Notes: generated from the sequence alone by a model not told the origin. Shown: positions 1 to 8,384, counted from the first letter of the stretch. The stretch is 64,000 nucleotides of DNA from Marinospirillum alkalitolerans (GCF_045055655.1 NZ_JBANFI010000001.1:558001-622000), one strand, 5' to 3'. Numbers and translations: made by a program.

Positions 1-418
1 AGCGCTCGAGCAGTTCAGCGATAAAGGGCTGGTTTTGTGGATCACGCACCTGGCTGACATTGCGTCCTTCTAGCTCTGGTTGCTCAGGGTGCATCAGCAT
101 CAGCCCTTGACGGTCGAGAATCCAAAAGTAGTCTGCATCCTGTCCCGTCGTAAAGCGCCACTGTCGGATTTGCTCTAAAGCCAGAGACTGAGCGCGGGCT
201 TCGGTCAGCTGGCCGTTGAGGACTTGCTGGTGATAGGAGTCCAGCGTATGCTGAGCCAGCTCATGCAGCAGGCTGAGTTGGTGGCGCTTTTCATCTAATA
301 AGGCTTGGCGCTCCTGCAGCAGAGCGAGGCCACCGACTAGGGCAAGAGACACCAAAGCAGCCACTAAAATAAAACCCAGGCGCGTACTGATTGCCCATTG
401 ACGCAAGTACACCAGCAT
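1..418 (-). CDS. Methyl-accepting chemotaxis protein, N-terminal part (cut by window edge)
   Basis: The reading frame starts at an ATG (418, minus strand) behind an AGAGGA ribosome site and runs off the left edge, so only about 139 residues are visible. It begins with a short cytoplasmic tail and a membrane helix (about residues 14-33, AISTRLGFILVAALVSLALV). A periplasmic region follows with the pattern DADYFWILDRQGLMLMHP, then PELEGRNVSQVRDP, which is characteristic of the single Cache (sCache_2) sensor of chemoreceptors. The HAMP and signalling domains would lie outside the window, so the chemoreceptor call is an inference from the sensor; a Cache-containing kinase or cyclase is possible. 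It is transcribed divergently from the CbiM-like gene. The ligand is unknown; such domains often bind small organic acids. Confidence 0.8.
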   Translation of the reverse strand, partial: MLVYLRQWAISTRLGFILVAALVSLALVGGLALLQERQALLDEKRHQLSLLHELAQHTLDSYHQQVLNGQLTEARAQSLALEQIRQWRFTTGQDADYFWILDRQGLMLMHPEQPELEGRNVSQVRDPQNQPFIAELLER

Positions 419-596
419 AGTCCAATCCTCTTCATGTGTTGTCAGGCAAGAAAACCAAGTCGATGACCAGCCAGGCACAGAGGATTTAGCTCTACTCCTT
501 GGGCTAGATTTGCTGCAGCGCACAAGTATGCCGTTTCAATGCCGGCCTTTCAACTGAGAAAAGTCATGTTTTTGTCATCTTATTGAGGAGAGGACG

Positions 597-1268
597 ATGA
601 GTTTTTCCGCTTCTTTGTCACCTGGTTGGATCGGCCTGCTGGCGCTGGGCTTGTATGGCGGCTTTTTGATCTGGGCCTTGTGGGCTGTGCCTTGGCGTAT
701 TCTACTGCGTGAACCAGGCCTACAGCATTTGTTTCTTGGCGGCACCTTAGTGGTGGGTTTAATCTGGCAGTTGCAGGCCGCTATCAGCTATTCGGTTTCC
801 ATTCATGTCTTGCTGGCCACGACCTTAACGCTGATGTTCTACTGGCCTATGGCACTGATCGCGACCAGTATTGCACTACTGGCGCTCACGCTGGCGGGGA
901 AGGCTAGCTGGGATATGTTTGGCATCAATGCTTTAATCACCTGTTTGCTGCCTGTTTTGATCAGTCATGGGCTGTGGCGTTGGGTCGAGCGCGCCTTGCC
1001 TGCGAATTACTTCATCTTTGTTTTGATTGCAGGCTGTGGTGGAGCGGCCGCTGCTGCGTTAGGGTCTGGTCTTGGCGTCATCCTCTTTGCCGCCCTGTTG
1101 ACATCCAGTGTCGAGTTTTCCTTTCTTTCGCGTGATTACTTCTTGTTTTTACCCCTCACTCTGCCGCCTGAGGCGATTATCAACGGGGTGATTATCACTT
1201 CGATGACTGCCTTTTTACCTGATTGGGTGCGTGCCTTTGATCCACAAAAGTATCTTGATCAGGCTTAG
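597..1268 (+). CDS. CbiM-like energy-coupling factor transporter permease
   Basis: A 223-residue, very hydrophobic protein with about six membrane segments. The end of the protein carries PPEAIINGVIITSMTAFLPDW, close to the conserved PEAxxNG region of CbiM/NikM substrate-capture subunits of cobalt and nickel ECF transporters. The start has a strong ribosome site (GAGGAG, six bases upstream). No CbiN, CbiQ or CbiO partner is adjacent, so the protein stands alone here. It converges on the regA gene, with stop codons overlapping by four bases. The inner-membrane location is clear; the transported metal, or whether it transports at all without its ATPase, is not shown. No cobalamin riboswitch was recognised upstream. 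Confidence 0.7.
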   Translation: MSFSASLSPGWIGLLALGLYGGFLIWALWAVPWRILLREPGLQHLFLGGTLVVGLIWQLQAAISYSVSIHVLLATTLTLMFYWPMALIATSIALLALTLAGKASWDMFGINALITCLLPVLISHGLWRWVERALPANYFIFVLIAGCGGAAAAALGSGLGVILFAALLTSSVEFSFLSRDYFLFLPLTLPPEAIINGVIITSMTAFLPDWVRAFDPQKYLDQA

Positions 1269-1816
1269 CGTCTAACGGGGCGTTTTTGCAGCTTGCGCTG
1301 TAGGGTGCGACGGTGCATACCCAGTGCCCGAGCGGTCGCCGAGATATTGCCTTCGTGCTCATGCAGCACCTTCTGTATATGCTCCCAGGTTAAACGGTTG
1401 ACGGACATAGGTTGTTCGGCCAGTGGTGTATCTGGATCACCGGCCTGTTTGTTGAGTGCAGCAAGCACTTCATCGGCATCAGCAGGTTTACAGAGATAGT
1501 TGATGGCGCCCAGTTTGATGGCCTCGACGGCAGTCGCAATGCTCGAATAGCCAGTGAGTACCACGATCTTGGAGAGGGATGAAGCTTCCAAAAGCTGGGG
1601 CAGCAGTGTCAGGCCCGAGCTGCCTTCGAGCTTTAAATCCAAGGTGATGTAATCTGGTTCAAGCTCCTGTGTCAGCTCCAGCGCTTGCTGCTCATTGCTG
1701 GCCCGAGCCGTCTCATAGCCGCGCCGTTGAAAAGCGCGCTCAAGCACCTGCGCAAAAATATCATCATCATCAATAATCAGAATACGAGGTTGCTCTTCAT
1801 GGTTGAGCTCTTGCAT
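1265..1816 (-). CDS. regA: Redox response regulator, RegA/PrrA/RoxR family
   Basis: A 183-residue two-domain regulator. Residues 10-125 form a receiver domain with the acidic pocket IDDDD (15-19), phospho-acceptor Asp60, Thr88 and Lys110. After a linker, residues 143-178 form a Fis-type helix-turn-helix (HEGNISATARALGMHRRTLQ), the layout of RegA/ActR/PrrA/RoxR. The family controls respiration, terminal oxidase and redox-balance genes on a signal from its partner RegB. The kinase gene lies just upstream on the same strand (gap of about 55 bases), so the two are probably co-transcribed. The ATG follows a GGGAG ribosome site. The family assignment is firm; the regulon is not visible. Confidence 0.88.
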   Translation of the reverse strand: MQELNHEEQPRILIIDDDDIFAQVLERAFQRRGYETARASNEQQALELTQELEPDYITLDLKLEGSSGLTLLPQLLEASSLSKIVVLTGYSSIATAVEAIKLGAINYLCKPADADEVLAALNKQAGDPDTPLAEQPMSVNRLTWEHIQKVLHEHEGNISATARALGMHRRTLQRKLQKRPVRR

Positions 1817-1871
1817 CTTGTGCTCCCTGGTCTAGCGGGTTAAGAAAAAAGCCAGTGCTTGGCGTGCTGCA

Positions 1872-3140
1872 TCAGTGATGAGGGCGGCTCAACGGAATAC
1901 GAACCTCAGTCAGCGTACCGCCTTGCTGATGGTTGTACAGTCGAACCGTGCCGCCGAGGCGGTTGATTGTGGCATGGGTTAAAAAGAGCCCTAAACCCAA
2001 GCCCTTGCTTTTGGTGCTGATAAAGGTCTGCCCCAGCTTTTCAGCAAGATCGAGCGGAATACCCGGCCCTTGATCCAGTAAATCAAGATGCAGCTCGTCC
2101 TGATTCCAGTCGATATGGATGCTGACCGCCTCAGAAGAAGCATCAGCAGCGTTATTGAGCAGGTTGATTAATGCTTGCTGGAGCGTGATGTCGGCCAGAA
2201 TCCACGCCTCCTCAGCGGCTGAGGTTGGCCAATGAATCTGATAGCAGACATCGGGGCGCAGCACTTCCCAGTATTCCAGCACCGCCTTCAAGAAAACACG
2301 GACGGCCTTGCGTTCAGGATTCAGCAAGCGAGATTGATCGGCGTTGCTGACCAGAGATTGCAGTGTCACCTTGCAGGTATCGACCTGCTGGCGCAGTAAC
2401 GCCAGATCCGCCTGTAGCTGGGCATCATCTGGATAGTCATGGCTCAGCTCCTTGAGCATCACCGCCATGGTGGATAAGGGTGTGCCGAGCTCATGGGCTG
2501 TGCCAGCAGCCTGAGTCGCAACAGCCAAAATCTGCTCATCACGCAATGACTTTTCGCGTGTATCGGACAGATCTGCATCACGTTGGCGTAAGGACTGGGC
2601 CATCTTGTAAACAAAGACGGTGATCAAACCTGTGCTGAGAATAAAATTCGCCCACATGCCGACAATATGCAGGTTGAGCGAGGAGTGGTGGGTTTCGATA
2701 AACTGCGGCACAGGAAAGTTAAAAAACATCAGCAGGGTGTAGTTGATCAAAATGACTGAAGCCAGAATCCAGCTGAAATGCCAAGGCAGGGTGGCCGCAG
2801 AAATAGTCAAGGGTACCAGAAAATAGGAAATAAAAGGGTTGGTGGCACCACCAGTAAAGTAAAAAAGCACAGAAAGACCGAGCACATCCAAAAGCAGGTG
2901 CAGTAGATACTCCCAGTCAGCGACGGGATGTGGCCACTGTAAGCGCCACCAGGTGAGCAGATTGATTAGCGCCATGGCCACAATGGTGCTGAAGACTGCC
3001 AGCAGATGCAGCTGAAAACCAAAGACCTCTAATCCAAGCAGGATACCTGCTAGAAAGCCTGTCCAGGTAATCCCGCGCACCAATGAAAGGCGCATCAAAT
3101 TGCGTCCTGGCGTAGAAAGAGGCAGAGGGGCGTCGCGCAC
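1872..3140 (-). CDS. regB: Redox sensor histidine kinase, RegB/PrrB/RoxS family
   Basis: A 422-residue membrane kinase beginning at GTG with GGAG upstream. About six membrane helices fill residues 20-180. Between helices is the heptapeptide GGATNPF (97-103), the quinone-sensing motif of RegB. The phosphorylated histidine is His216 in TAHELGTPLST, and Cys256 (DTCKVTL) matches the redox-active cysteine of the dimerisation region. The ATPase domain shows the N box (LINLLNNAADAS), DQGPGIPL and GLGLGLFL. It should phosphorylate the downstream RegA protein according to the state of the quinone pool. All key catalytic and sensing residues are present, so it looks functional. An internal ATG at residue 16 is a less likely start. 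Confidence 0.9.
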   Translation of the reverse strand: MRDAPLPLSTPGRNLMRLSLVRGITWTGFLAGILLGLEVFGFQLHLLAVFSTIVAMALINLLTWWRLQWPHPVADWEYLLHLLLDVLGLSVLFYFTGGATNPFISYFLVPLTISAATLPWHFSWILASVILINYTLLMFFNFPVPQFIETHHSSLNLHIVGMWANFILSTGLITVFVYKMAQSLRQRDADLSDTREKSLRDEQILAVATQAAGTAHELGTPLSTMAVMLKELSHDYPDDAQLQADLALLRQQVDTCKVTLQSLVSNADQSRLLNPERKAVRVFLKAVLEYWEVLRPDVCYQIHWPTSAAEEAWILADITLQQALINLLNNAADASSEAVSIHIDWNQDELHLDLLDQGPGIPLDLAEKLGQTFISTKSKGLGLGLFLTHATINRLGGTVRLYNHQQGGTLTEVRIPLSRPHH

Positions 3141-3215
3141 AACAAACTCCAGTTCAGACTGAAACGAGCTATTCTAACCGATTCATCCTGTTGGATTGGC
3201 GAAATGAGCCTTGTT

Positions 3216-3234
3216 TTTTCTCTGTCAGAGAAAA
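3216..3234. promoter_or_regulatory. Perfect 19-bp dyad between regB and a small secreted-protein gene
   Basis: TTTTCTCTGTCAGAGAAAA reads the same on both strands around one central T (two 9-base arms). It lies about 75 bases upstream of the regB start and about 45 bases upstream of a -35-like element on the plus strand. It could be a binding site for a dimeric regulator, possibly RegA itself, or the base of a hairpin. No U-tract follows, so it is not an obvious terminator. Confidence 0.4.
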
Positions 3235-3259
3235 GCCGATTTTTGGCAGCTAAAAAAGC

Positions 3260-3289
3260 TTGCCTCATCTTATTGATCTCAACTAATAT
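3260..3289 (+). promoter_or_regulatory. Candidate sigma70 promoter for the small secreted protein
   Basis: TTGCCT (3260-3265) and TAATAT (3284-3289) are separated by 18 bases and sit about 40 bases before the ATG at 3331. This is a consensus match by eye only. Confidence 0.35.
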
Positions 3290-3330
3290 GCAAACGCTAA
3301 TTGTTACTATTTGATTTCAAGGAGAGTCCA

Positions 3331-3693
3331 ATGAAGTACCTTATCGCGGCCTGTGCTTTATTTTTTGTGGCCACAGCAGCGCAAGCCGATCGTCCAGATC
3401 ATTTTCGTGGTTTACCGGCGGATACCTTGCAGGAAGCCGTACAAAATTTTTCTGAATACAACCAGCGCTTGGCGGCTATTTTGGAAAATAGAAATCTGGG
3501 GCGGGCACAAATGGCAGAAGTGCATCAGCTGACCTACACCCTGGAGAATGCACTCGAAAAAATTCAGGCAGAAGTGAATGCGCTGGTGGATACCCTGGAA
3601 GAGCTGCATGTCGCTTCTGAAGGGACAGATGCGCGTGATATGCAGCGCAAAGGTCGTGTCTATCTGGAAACAGCGACCCAGATCGTTCGCTAA
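3331..3693 (+). CDS. Small secreted helical protein, DUF6746-like
   Basis: A 120-residue protein with a clear Sec signal peptide (MKYLIAACALFFVATAAQA, cleaved before Asp20). The mature part begins RPDHF and is then predicted to be almost entirely helical, with heptad-like leucines (LENALEKIQAEVNALVDTLEEL), which suggests a periplasmic coiled coil. The ATG at 3331 is preferred over an earlier TTG because AAGGAG lies eight bases before it and the signal peptide starts there. It resembles the small proteins grouped as DUF6746, but that is from memory and function is unknown. It is monocistronic: its own promoter-like element is upstream and a terminator follows. No cysteines remain in the mature protein. 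Confidence 0.7.
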   Translation: MKYLIAACALFFVATAAQADRPDHFRGLPADTLQEAVQNFSEYNQRLAAILENRNLGRAQMAEVHQLTYTLENALEKIQAEVNALVDTLEELHVASEGTDARDMQRKGRVYLETATQIVR

Positions 3694-3713
3694 GAGCGCG
3701 ATGCGCTTTGATC

Positions 3714-3745
3714 GGCCGCACCTGAAAGGGCGCGGCTATTTTTTT
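3714..3745 (+). terminator. Rho-independent terminator after the small secreted protein
   Basis: GCCGC pairs with GCGGC around a CC/GG-extended TGAAA loop and is followed by TATTTTTTT. It lies 20 bases after the stop codon and ends just before the converging arsenate reductase-ArsR gene. Confidence 0.65.
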
Positions 3746-3754
3746 GCCTGTTCT

Positions 3755-4471
3755 TCAGTTTTTTGTTTGCTCTTCAGGCAGGCTGTGCAAGACCGTCTTC
3801 ACCCACTCAGGCAGCAGGGGATGGAGTTGATAAAACACCCATTGCCCCTGACGCCGATCGAGCAAGAGCCCGGCTTGGCGCAATTGTGCCAGATGGCGCG
3901 ACACCTTGGGCTGTGATGCGTTAAGAGCGCTCATCATCTCGCACACACAGAGTTCTCCCTTGGCAAAAATCATCCGCATGCAAGCGAGTCTGATCGGATC
4001 CCCCAGCAGCTTGAAAACCTGTGTGGGGTGAGGCGGCGCTGCATAGGCTTGTTGTACCGAGGAGTGGGCCTCGATAAAGGCATCGATCTTCTGCTGTAAC
4101 AAGGCAAGGGTGTGTTGAAAGGCCAGCGGATGATCGCTCTTGGCTGGATCGGCCAGATCCCAGGCAATAAACTGCTCAGCCAGTGCGCTATTTTTTCGGC
4201 AGACTTGGCTGGCTTGATCACACAAGGAAATAACAAAATCAAACTGCTGTGTCGGTAGTTGAGCGGTACTTTTTGACCTTAACCCTTCTATTGCAATCCC
4301 AGCCTCACTGAGAAGAGCCAGGGCGCGAGGATCAGGTTGCTCGGGGTGAGTGCCAGCACTGAGTGCTGTAAACATCGTGCCGGCGCGATGACGCAATAAA
4401 GCCTCAGCCATCTGAGAGCGTGCGGCATTGGCGCTACAAAGAAAGAGAACCGTTTTCTTGCGTTGATTCAT
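3755..4471 (-). CDS. Fused arsenate reductase (LMW-phosphatase type) and ArsR repressor
   Basis: A 238-residue fusion. Residues 6-135 are a low-molecular-weight phosphatase fold with P-loop Cys12-X5-Arg18 (CSANAARS) and a second pair, Cys84 and Cys91 (CDQASQVC, spacing C-X6-C). This three-cysteine arrangement matches thioredoxin-coupled arsenate reductases of the pI258 ArsC type. Residues 148-230 are an ArsR winged helix with ELCVCEM (Cys175, Cys177), the arsenite-sensing pair, and the recognition helix SQPKVSRHLAQLRQAGLL. One polypeptide may therefore reduce arsenate and sense the arsenite product. No arsenite efflux gene (arsB or acr3) is adjacent. The ATG at 4471 is preferred to a TTG three codons earlier; neither has a strong ribosome site. 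Confidence 0.85.
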   Translation of the reverse strand: MNQRKKTVLFLCSANAARSQMAEALLRHRAGTMFTALSAGTHPEQPDPRALALLSEAGIAIEGLRSKSTAQLPTQQFDFVISLCDQASQVCRKNSALAEQFIAWDLADPAKSDHPLAFQHTLALLQQKIDAFIEAHSSVQQAYAAPPHPTQVFKLLGDPIRLACMRMIFAKGELCVCEMMSALNASQPKVSRHLAQLRQAGLLLDRRQGQWVFYQLHPLLPEWVKTVLHSLPEEQTKN

Positions 4472-4646
4472 GATACTCAATATCGGCTAAGTAAAAGCAC
4501 AGTCTACCCTTGCAGGGGCCTTCTGCCTAGTTGGTGGGTCAAAGCCATCGGCGCTTTGCTCTTCTCTTAAGTTGTGTCTCCCGCGTGGATCAGCGAAAAT
4601 ACCTGCTTACAGAGTTCGTCTTGTTATGATCAACCCAGAGGTTTTG

Positions 4647-6233
4647 ATGTCCACCACTCCACTCAGCGCAGAAGTTGGTAAAAGGCGCACATTTGCGATT
4701 ATTTCGCACCCTGACGCAGGTAAAACCACCATCACCGAGAAACTGATCCTACTGGGTCAGCTTATTCAAACCGCCGGTACCGTCAAGGGCAAGAAAGGCG
4801 ATAAACATGCTACTTCTGATTGGATGAGTATGGAGCAGGAGCGGGGAATCTCGATCACCTCATCGGTGATGCAGTTTCCCTTTGAGGATCGCATCGTGAA
4901 CCTGCTGGACACGCCTGGTCACGAAGACTTTTCCGAAGATACCTATCGCACCCTGACGGCTGTGGACTCGGCCTTGATGGTGGTGGATGGTGCCAAGGGG
5001 GTTGAGGATCGTACCATTAAGCTAATGGATGTTTGTCGTCTGCGAGATACGCCGATTTTCTCCTTTGTGAATAAGCTTGACCGAGATATCCGTGATCCGA
5101 TTGAGCTGCTGGATGAGATAGAAGAAGTCCTGAAAATCAAAGCCGCCCCAATTAACTGGCCGATCGGCTCTGGTCAGTGGTTTAAGGGGGTCTATAACCT
5201 CTATAACGATGAGATCCATGTTTTTAAGCCAGGCCAAGGTCATGTGTTACCAGAAGATGAGCGTATTCAGGGGCTGGATTCGGATGCCGCGCGGGCTTTT
5301 CTCGGTGATGAGTATGAGCAGCTGGTTGAAGAGCTGGAGCTGGTACAAGGCGCAACCCATGCTTGGGATGAAGCGGCTTTTTTAGCAGGTCAGCTCACCC
5401 CTGTGTATTTTGGTACGGCACTGGGTAACTTTGGCGTGCGCGAAATGCTGTCTGATTTTGTCAAGTGGGCGCCCTCGCCAGGTGCTCGTGCTACAGAAAC
5501 CCGCGCTGTGGCAGCAGATGAACCCAAGTTTTCTGGTTTTGTCTTTAAGATTCAAGCCAATATGGACCCTAAGCATCGTGATCGCATCGCATTTATGCGG
5601 GTGTGTTCTGGGCGCTATACGCGTGGTTTGAAAATGCGCCATTGCCGGATCGGAAAAGACGTGCGTATTGCCGATGCAGTCAACTTTATGGCTGGTGAGC
5701 GTGAGTTACTGGAAGAAGCCTGGTCGGGGGATATTATTGGTCTGCATAATCATGGCACGATACAGATTGGTGATACCTTTACCGAAGGTGAAGAGCTGAA
5801 ATTCACTGGGATTCCGCACTTTGCTCCTGAGTTGTTTAGAAAAGTGCGTCCTAAAGATCCGTTGAAGATGAAGCAGCTCCAAAAAGGTCTGCAGCAGCTC
5901 TCTGAAGAAGGTGCTGTGCAGCTCTTTCAGCCGATGCGTAACAATGATCTGGTGCTCGGCGCGGTGGGGCAGCTCCAGTTTGAAGTGGTCATGTTCCGCT
6001 TGCAGGATGAATATAAGGTAGATTGTTTGTATGAGCCAGTCAGTGTGCAAACAGCGCGCTGGGTGGAGTCTCAGGATGCGAAGAAGCTAGAAGAGTTTCG
6101 CCGCAAGGCAAAGGATAACCTGGCTATCGATGGCGGTGGCCTGCTGACTTATCTAGCGACTTCACGCGTGAATTTACAGATGGCTCAAGAGCGTTATCCT
6201 GAAATCGAATTTCACGCGACCAGAGAGCATTAA
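4647..6233 (+). CDS. prfC: Peptide chain release factor 3
   Basis: A 528-residue translational GTPase that recycles RF1/RF2 from the ribosome after termination. The G1 motif is ISHPDAGKTT, followed by QERGISITSSVM (switch I), DTPGHEDFSED (G3) and VNKLDRD (G4). The length matches the E. coli protein (529). The ATG at 4647 was chosen because AGAGG lies five bases upstream and because the sequence then starts, as in relatives, about ten residues before KRRTFAIISHP; upstream in-frame codons lack a ribosome site. It is a single gene with its own terminator. Confidence 0.97.
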   Translation: MSTTPLSAEVGKRRTFAIISHPDAGKTTITEKLILLGQLIQTAGTVKGKKGDKHATSDWMSMEQERGISITSSVMQFPFEDRIVNLLDTPGHEDFSEDTYRTLTAVDSALMVVDGAKGVEDRTIKLMDVCRLRDTPIFSFVNKLDRDIRDPIELLDEIEEVLKIKAAPINWPIGSGQWFKGVYNLYNDEIHVFKPGQGHVLPEDERIQGLDSDAARAFLGDEYEQLVEELELVQGATHAWDEAAFLAGQLTPVYFGTALGNFGVREMLSDFVKWAPSPGARATETRAVAADEPKFSGFVFKIQANMDPKHRDRIAFMRVCSGRYTRGLKMRHCRIGKDVRIADAVNFMAGERELLEEAWSGDIIGLHNHGTIQIGDTFTEGEELKFTGIPHFAPELFRKVRPKDPLKMKQLQKGLQQLSEEGAVQLFQPMRNNDLVLGAVGQLQFEVVMFRLQDEYKVDCLYEPVSVQTARWVESQDAKKLEEFRRKAKDNLAIDGGGLLTYLATSRVNLQMAQERYPEIEFHATREH

Positions 6234-6261
6234 GGCACCAGCTCAAAGAGCGCACCCTGAT

Positions 6262-6289
6262 CAGGCCCCTATTGGGGCCTGAGTTTTTT
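6262..6289 (+). terminator. Rho-independent terminator of prfC
   Basis: The perfect 8-bp stem CAGGCCCC/GGGGCCTG closes a TATT loop and is followed by AGTTTTTT. It lies 28 bases after the prfC stop. Confidence 0.85.
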
Positions 6290-6325
6290 GGGGTGTGGTT
6301 TGAGCGCCTAGTGGTGTTGATATGT

Positions 6326-6997
6326 CTAGCCAACAGCCTGTTGAGATGCTGCTGGCGCGGCTGTATCTGGCAAGCCAAGGCTTTCGATAGGGAGCAGCAG
6401 TTCTCGCTGTTGGCCTTCTTTTTCGAGTACTGCACGCACGAGAGTTTCACGGGCTGCTGGCTCTAGCAGGCGTTGTGAAATCCGGTAGACCAGCTCACCA
6501 GAATCAAGACGGAAGGGCATCAGCAAGCAATCCATCCAACGTACTCCTGAATGCACGGTAAGGCAGGGGAGGTGATGAATCTTCATCCAGCTCACGCCTT
6601 CGTTAAAAGCCGCTGCACTGCTGAGCCAGTTCTTGAGGGGTTGATAGTTGGGGTGGCTCAGGGGAAGGTAAGGGTGAGAAAGTAATTCTTGGCGGGTACG
6701 GCAACCTTGAACAGCAATGGCGGTTTCAGAGGCCGCCAAGATATTGAAATCACAGTCCATGATCATGGCGTCGTGGAGATCACGATTCACGCTTTCAAAA
6801 AGTGGATGATTGCCATCCATTAATGAGGCCTGAAAGGTGCGCTCTAAGGCTTGGCGATAGCGGGCTGAGGGGGTGATGTGATTTCTTTCCCAGCGTGAAA
6901 TGGCGCCTTGGTCTATTCCGAGATGATCAGCGAGTTGCTGCTGAGTCATATGGCGAGATTTACGTAAATGTTGAATCCGCTCCCCGAGTTTGAGCAT
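6326..6997 (-). CDS. XRE-family regulator with C-terminal PAS-like sensor
   Basis: A 223-residue protein. Residues 5-58 are a Cro/CI-type helix-turn-helix (MTQQQLADHLGIDQGAISRWER). The remainder includes a stretch that looks like a PAS sensor (about residues 75-180: MIMDCDFNILAASETAIAVQG, TRQELLSHP), although key PAS residues are too variable to be certain. The last 40 residues look unstructured. The start has AAGGAG upstream. It is likely a one-component transcription regulator with a small-molecule signal; neither target nor ligand can be inferred. It stands alone between prfC and the aminotransferase gene. Confidence 0.7.
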   Translation of the reverse strand: MLKLGERIQHLRKSRHMTQQQLADHLGIDQGAISRWERNHITPSARYRQALERTFQASLMDGNHPLFESVNRDLHDAMIMDCDFNILAASETAIAVQGCRTRQELLSHPYLPLSHPNYQPLKNWLSSAAAFNEGVSWMKIHHLPCLTVHSGVRWMDCLLMPFRLDSGELVYRISQRLLEPAARETLVRAVLEKEGQQRELLLPIESLGLPDTAAPAASQQAVG

Positions 6998-7152
6998 ATC
7001 CCTTCTCCTTGCTTATTGCTTAGCTTGACTAATAATACCGCTTAGATAAATCCATTTTAGAACAGTCTCTGAGAAAGCAAAGGTCGTTTTGCTATAAAAG
7101 TGCATAAACTTGAAGAGGATCACGCTTTAGGGGGTGAGTGCCATCCAGCGTG

Positions 7153-7178
7153 CCGGCACAGAGCTGAGTCTGTGCCGG
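7153..7178 (-). terminator. Strong hairpin downstream of the aminotransferase gene
   Basis: The 10-bp perfect stem CCGGCACAGA/TCTGTGCCGG has a six-base loop and lies just after the aminotransferase stop on the minus strand. There is no U-tract, so it may be a weak or factor-assisted terminator or an mRNA-stabilising hairpin. Confidence 0.45.
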
Positions 7179-7190
7179 AGAGGGGCTGGT

Positions 7191-8384
7191 TTATTGACAG
7201 ACCGCTGCGATCGCCTTGCAGAGGTAAGGCAGGTTGTGTTCATGGTAGCCGGCAATATTCATCCGACCGGTTGAGACCATATAGATACCAAACTCTTTTT
7301 GTAGCTGGGCCACCTGCTCAGGCTTTAGACCTGAATAGGAGAACATGCCTTTTTGCTCAGCAATGCAGGCAAAGCGTTCACTTAAGCCGTGCGGAGCCAG
7401 ACCCTCGACCAAGGCCTGACGCAGGCCATTGATGCGCAAGCGCATGGCGTTCACTTCTTCGTGCCACAGGTGGCTGAGTTCGCTGCTGTGCAAGATGGTG
7501 CTGACAATCGCGCTGCCATGCGCTGGTGGGTTGGAGTAGTTCGCGCGTGCCACCAGAGCGAGCTGACTTGCTAGAGCGGCCTGGGCGCTGGCAGTGGGTG
7601 CCGTGGCGATAAAGCTACCAATACGCTCGCGGTAAAGACCAAAGTTCTTCGAGCAGGAGGCAGTAATCATCACTTCAGGGAGCTGCTCAGCCAACAGGCG
7701 CACGGCAAAGGCATCTTCCTCTAAACCGTCGCCAAAACCTTGGTAAGCAAAATCAATTAATGGCAGGAGCTGGCGCTCTTGTAGTAGATCGGCGATCTGC
7801 TGCCATTGTTCGGCATTGAGATCAAAGCCTGTTGGGTTGTGGCAGCAGGCATGCAGAAGCACGATATCGCCTTCAGGAATCGCGCGCAGGTCTTCGAGCA
7901 TGGCTGCAAAATCCAGCTGATTCGCTTGGCTGTCCACATAGCGGTATTTGGCATATTGAACACCAGCCGCCTGCATAATCGAGAAGTGATTGGGCCAAGT
8001 TGGATCAGAGATCCAAACGGTTTTTTCAGGTGCGCAGCGCTTAATAAAATCAGCCGCCAAACGTAATGCGCCAGTTCCACCGGGGGCCTGCGTCAGGCTG
8101 ATGCGCTGGCTGTTAAGCAATGGTGAGGCCGCACCAAAGACCAGCGGCAGGATCGCACGCGCATAATCTGGATCACCATGAGAACCGATATAGCTTTTGG
8201 TGGTTTCACGCGTCAGCAGCAGCGCCTCAGCTTCTTTAACGGCATGCATGATCGGTGTGTGGCCAGCTGCGTCGCGATACACACCCACACCCAGATCGAT
8301 CTTGTTGGGGTTGGTGTCCTTTTTGTACGCTTCGATGAGACCAAGGATCGGGTCGGCTGGCAGGTGTTCAAGTTGTCCAAACAT
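7191..8384 (-). CDS. Aspartate/aromatic amino acid aminotransferase (class I, PLP)
   Basis: A 397-residue fold-type I aminotransferase of the AspC/TyrB group, transferring amino groups between aspartate or aromatic amino acids and 2-oxoglutarate in the cytoplasm. The start reads FGQLEHLPADPILGL, as in E. coli AspC/TyrB. The PLP lysine is Lys246 (TASCSKNFGLYRERIG); the substrate and cofactor region CHNPTGFDL and IDFAYQGFGDG are intact. The ATG at 8384 is chosen over one nine codons upstream because AAGGAAC lies before it and it gives the family's usual length. Sequence alone does not separate aspartate from tyrosine preference. The gene follows folD on the same strand with about 70 bases between. 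Confidence 0.93.
   Translation of the reverse strand: MFGQLEHLPADPILGLIEAYKKDTNPNKIDLGVGVYRDAAGHTPIMHAVKEAEALLLTRETTKSYIGSHGDPDYARAILPLVFGAASPLLNSQRISLTQAPGGTGALRLAADFIKRCAPEKTVWISDPTWPNHFSIMQAAGVQYAKYRYVDSQANQLDFAAMLEDLRAIPEGDIVLLHACCHNPTGFDLNAEQWQQIADLLQERQLLPLIDFAYQGFGDGLEEDAFAVRLLAEQLPEVMITASCSKNFGLYRERIGSFIATAPTASAQAALASQLALVARANYSNPPAHGSAIVSTILHSSELSHLWHEEVNAMRLRINGLRQALVEGLAPHGLSERFACIAEQKGMFSYSGLKPEQVAQLQKEFGIYMVSTGRMNIAGYHEHNLPYLCKAIAAVCQ

Noticed and set aside
457..472. AAGTCGATGACCAGCC resembles the B12 box of cobalamin riboswitches upstream of a CbiM-like gene
   Set aside because: It is one base short, mismatched, and the rest of the riboswitch core is missing; the upstream sequence is the start of the chemoreceptor gene.
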